From: Melioribacteraceae bacterium
Lineage (GTDB): Bacteria > Bacteroidota > Ignavibacteria > Ignavibacteriales > Melioribacteraceae
DNA: 5,416 nt
Reading direction: 5' to 3'
Assembly: GCA_027036655.1 (NCBI GenBank)
Contig: JALWEC010000051.1
Location: 1-5,416 of the forward strand
In this document: positions 5,412 to 5,416 of the stretch, piece by piece
Layout of the letters: each line of letters begins with the position of its first letter
Numbering within the stretch: position 1 is the stretch's first letter
Position numbers and translations under genes: made by a program
The notes under the pieces: model-generated
Told to the model about the DNA's origin: nothing
Seen by the model: only the letters and a program-made list of their open reading frames with translations
The model's database searches: none

Positions 5412-5416
5412 AATAA

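Overview
The window is a dense, ordinary-looking chromosomal segment in which all eight genes read on the minus strand. Base composition is low to moderate in G+C (judged by eye, not computed). The gene set points to the FCB (Fibrobacterota-Chlorobiota-Bacteroidota) group, most plausibly Ignavibacteria or a Chlorobi relative. The reasons are an M23 peptidase whose N-terminal layout (Tyr-rich start, one membrane helix, coiled coil, then a short Gly-rich motif) matches a family common in Bacteroidota and relatives, a short hibernation factor beside a XerC-type recombinase, an HPr kinase, and a YbeY with Asp in place of the third zinc His. This placement is inference; no rRNA or other taxonomic marker is present.

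In the direction of transcription (right to left), the first unit is a gamma-class carbonic anhydrase-like hexapeptide protein (about 4821-5411, true start uncertain). It overlaps by ATGA a metallo-beta-lactamase-fold hydrolase (3949-4824). A 110-base AT-rich spacer follows. It holds a possible weak terminator, a 10-base perfect palindrome and the strong Shine-Dalgarno sequence of the next gene. The second unit is a tightly packed five-gene run: ybeY (3392-3838), a DUF494/Smg-like protein (2952-3395), a XerC-type tyrosine recombinase (2055-2948), short-form hpf (1749-2045) and hprK (736-1749). Junctions are an ATGA overlap, a 3-base gap, a 9-base gap with the Shine-Dalgarno sequence overlapping the stop codon, and a TAATG overlap, so translational coupling is likely throughout. 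After 44 bases comes an M23 peptidase cut off by the left edge of the window (1-691).

Functionally, the five-gene run joins ribosome maturation (YbeY), ribosome hibernation (HPF), a nutrient-sensing kinase/phosphorylase (HprK) and chromosome-dimer resolution (Xer), a plausible growth-state housekeeping operon. The M23 protein concerns the cell wall and may have its own promoter. I see no RNA gene, mobile element, CRISPR array, origin or repeat family, and no sign of a new biological system. The points worth a second look are local: metal-ligand substitution in YbeY, a GTG-started recombinase in the same frame as its upstream neighbour, junction signals and small intergenic motifs.
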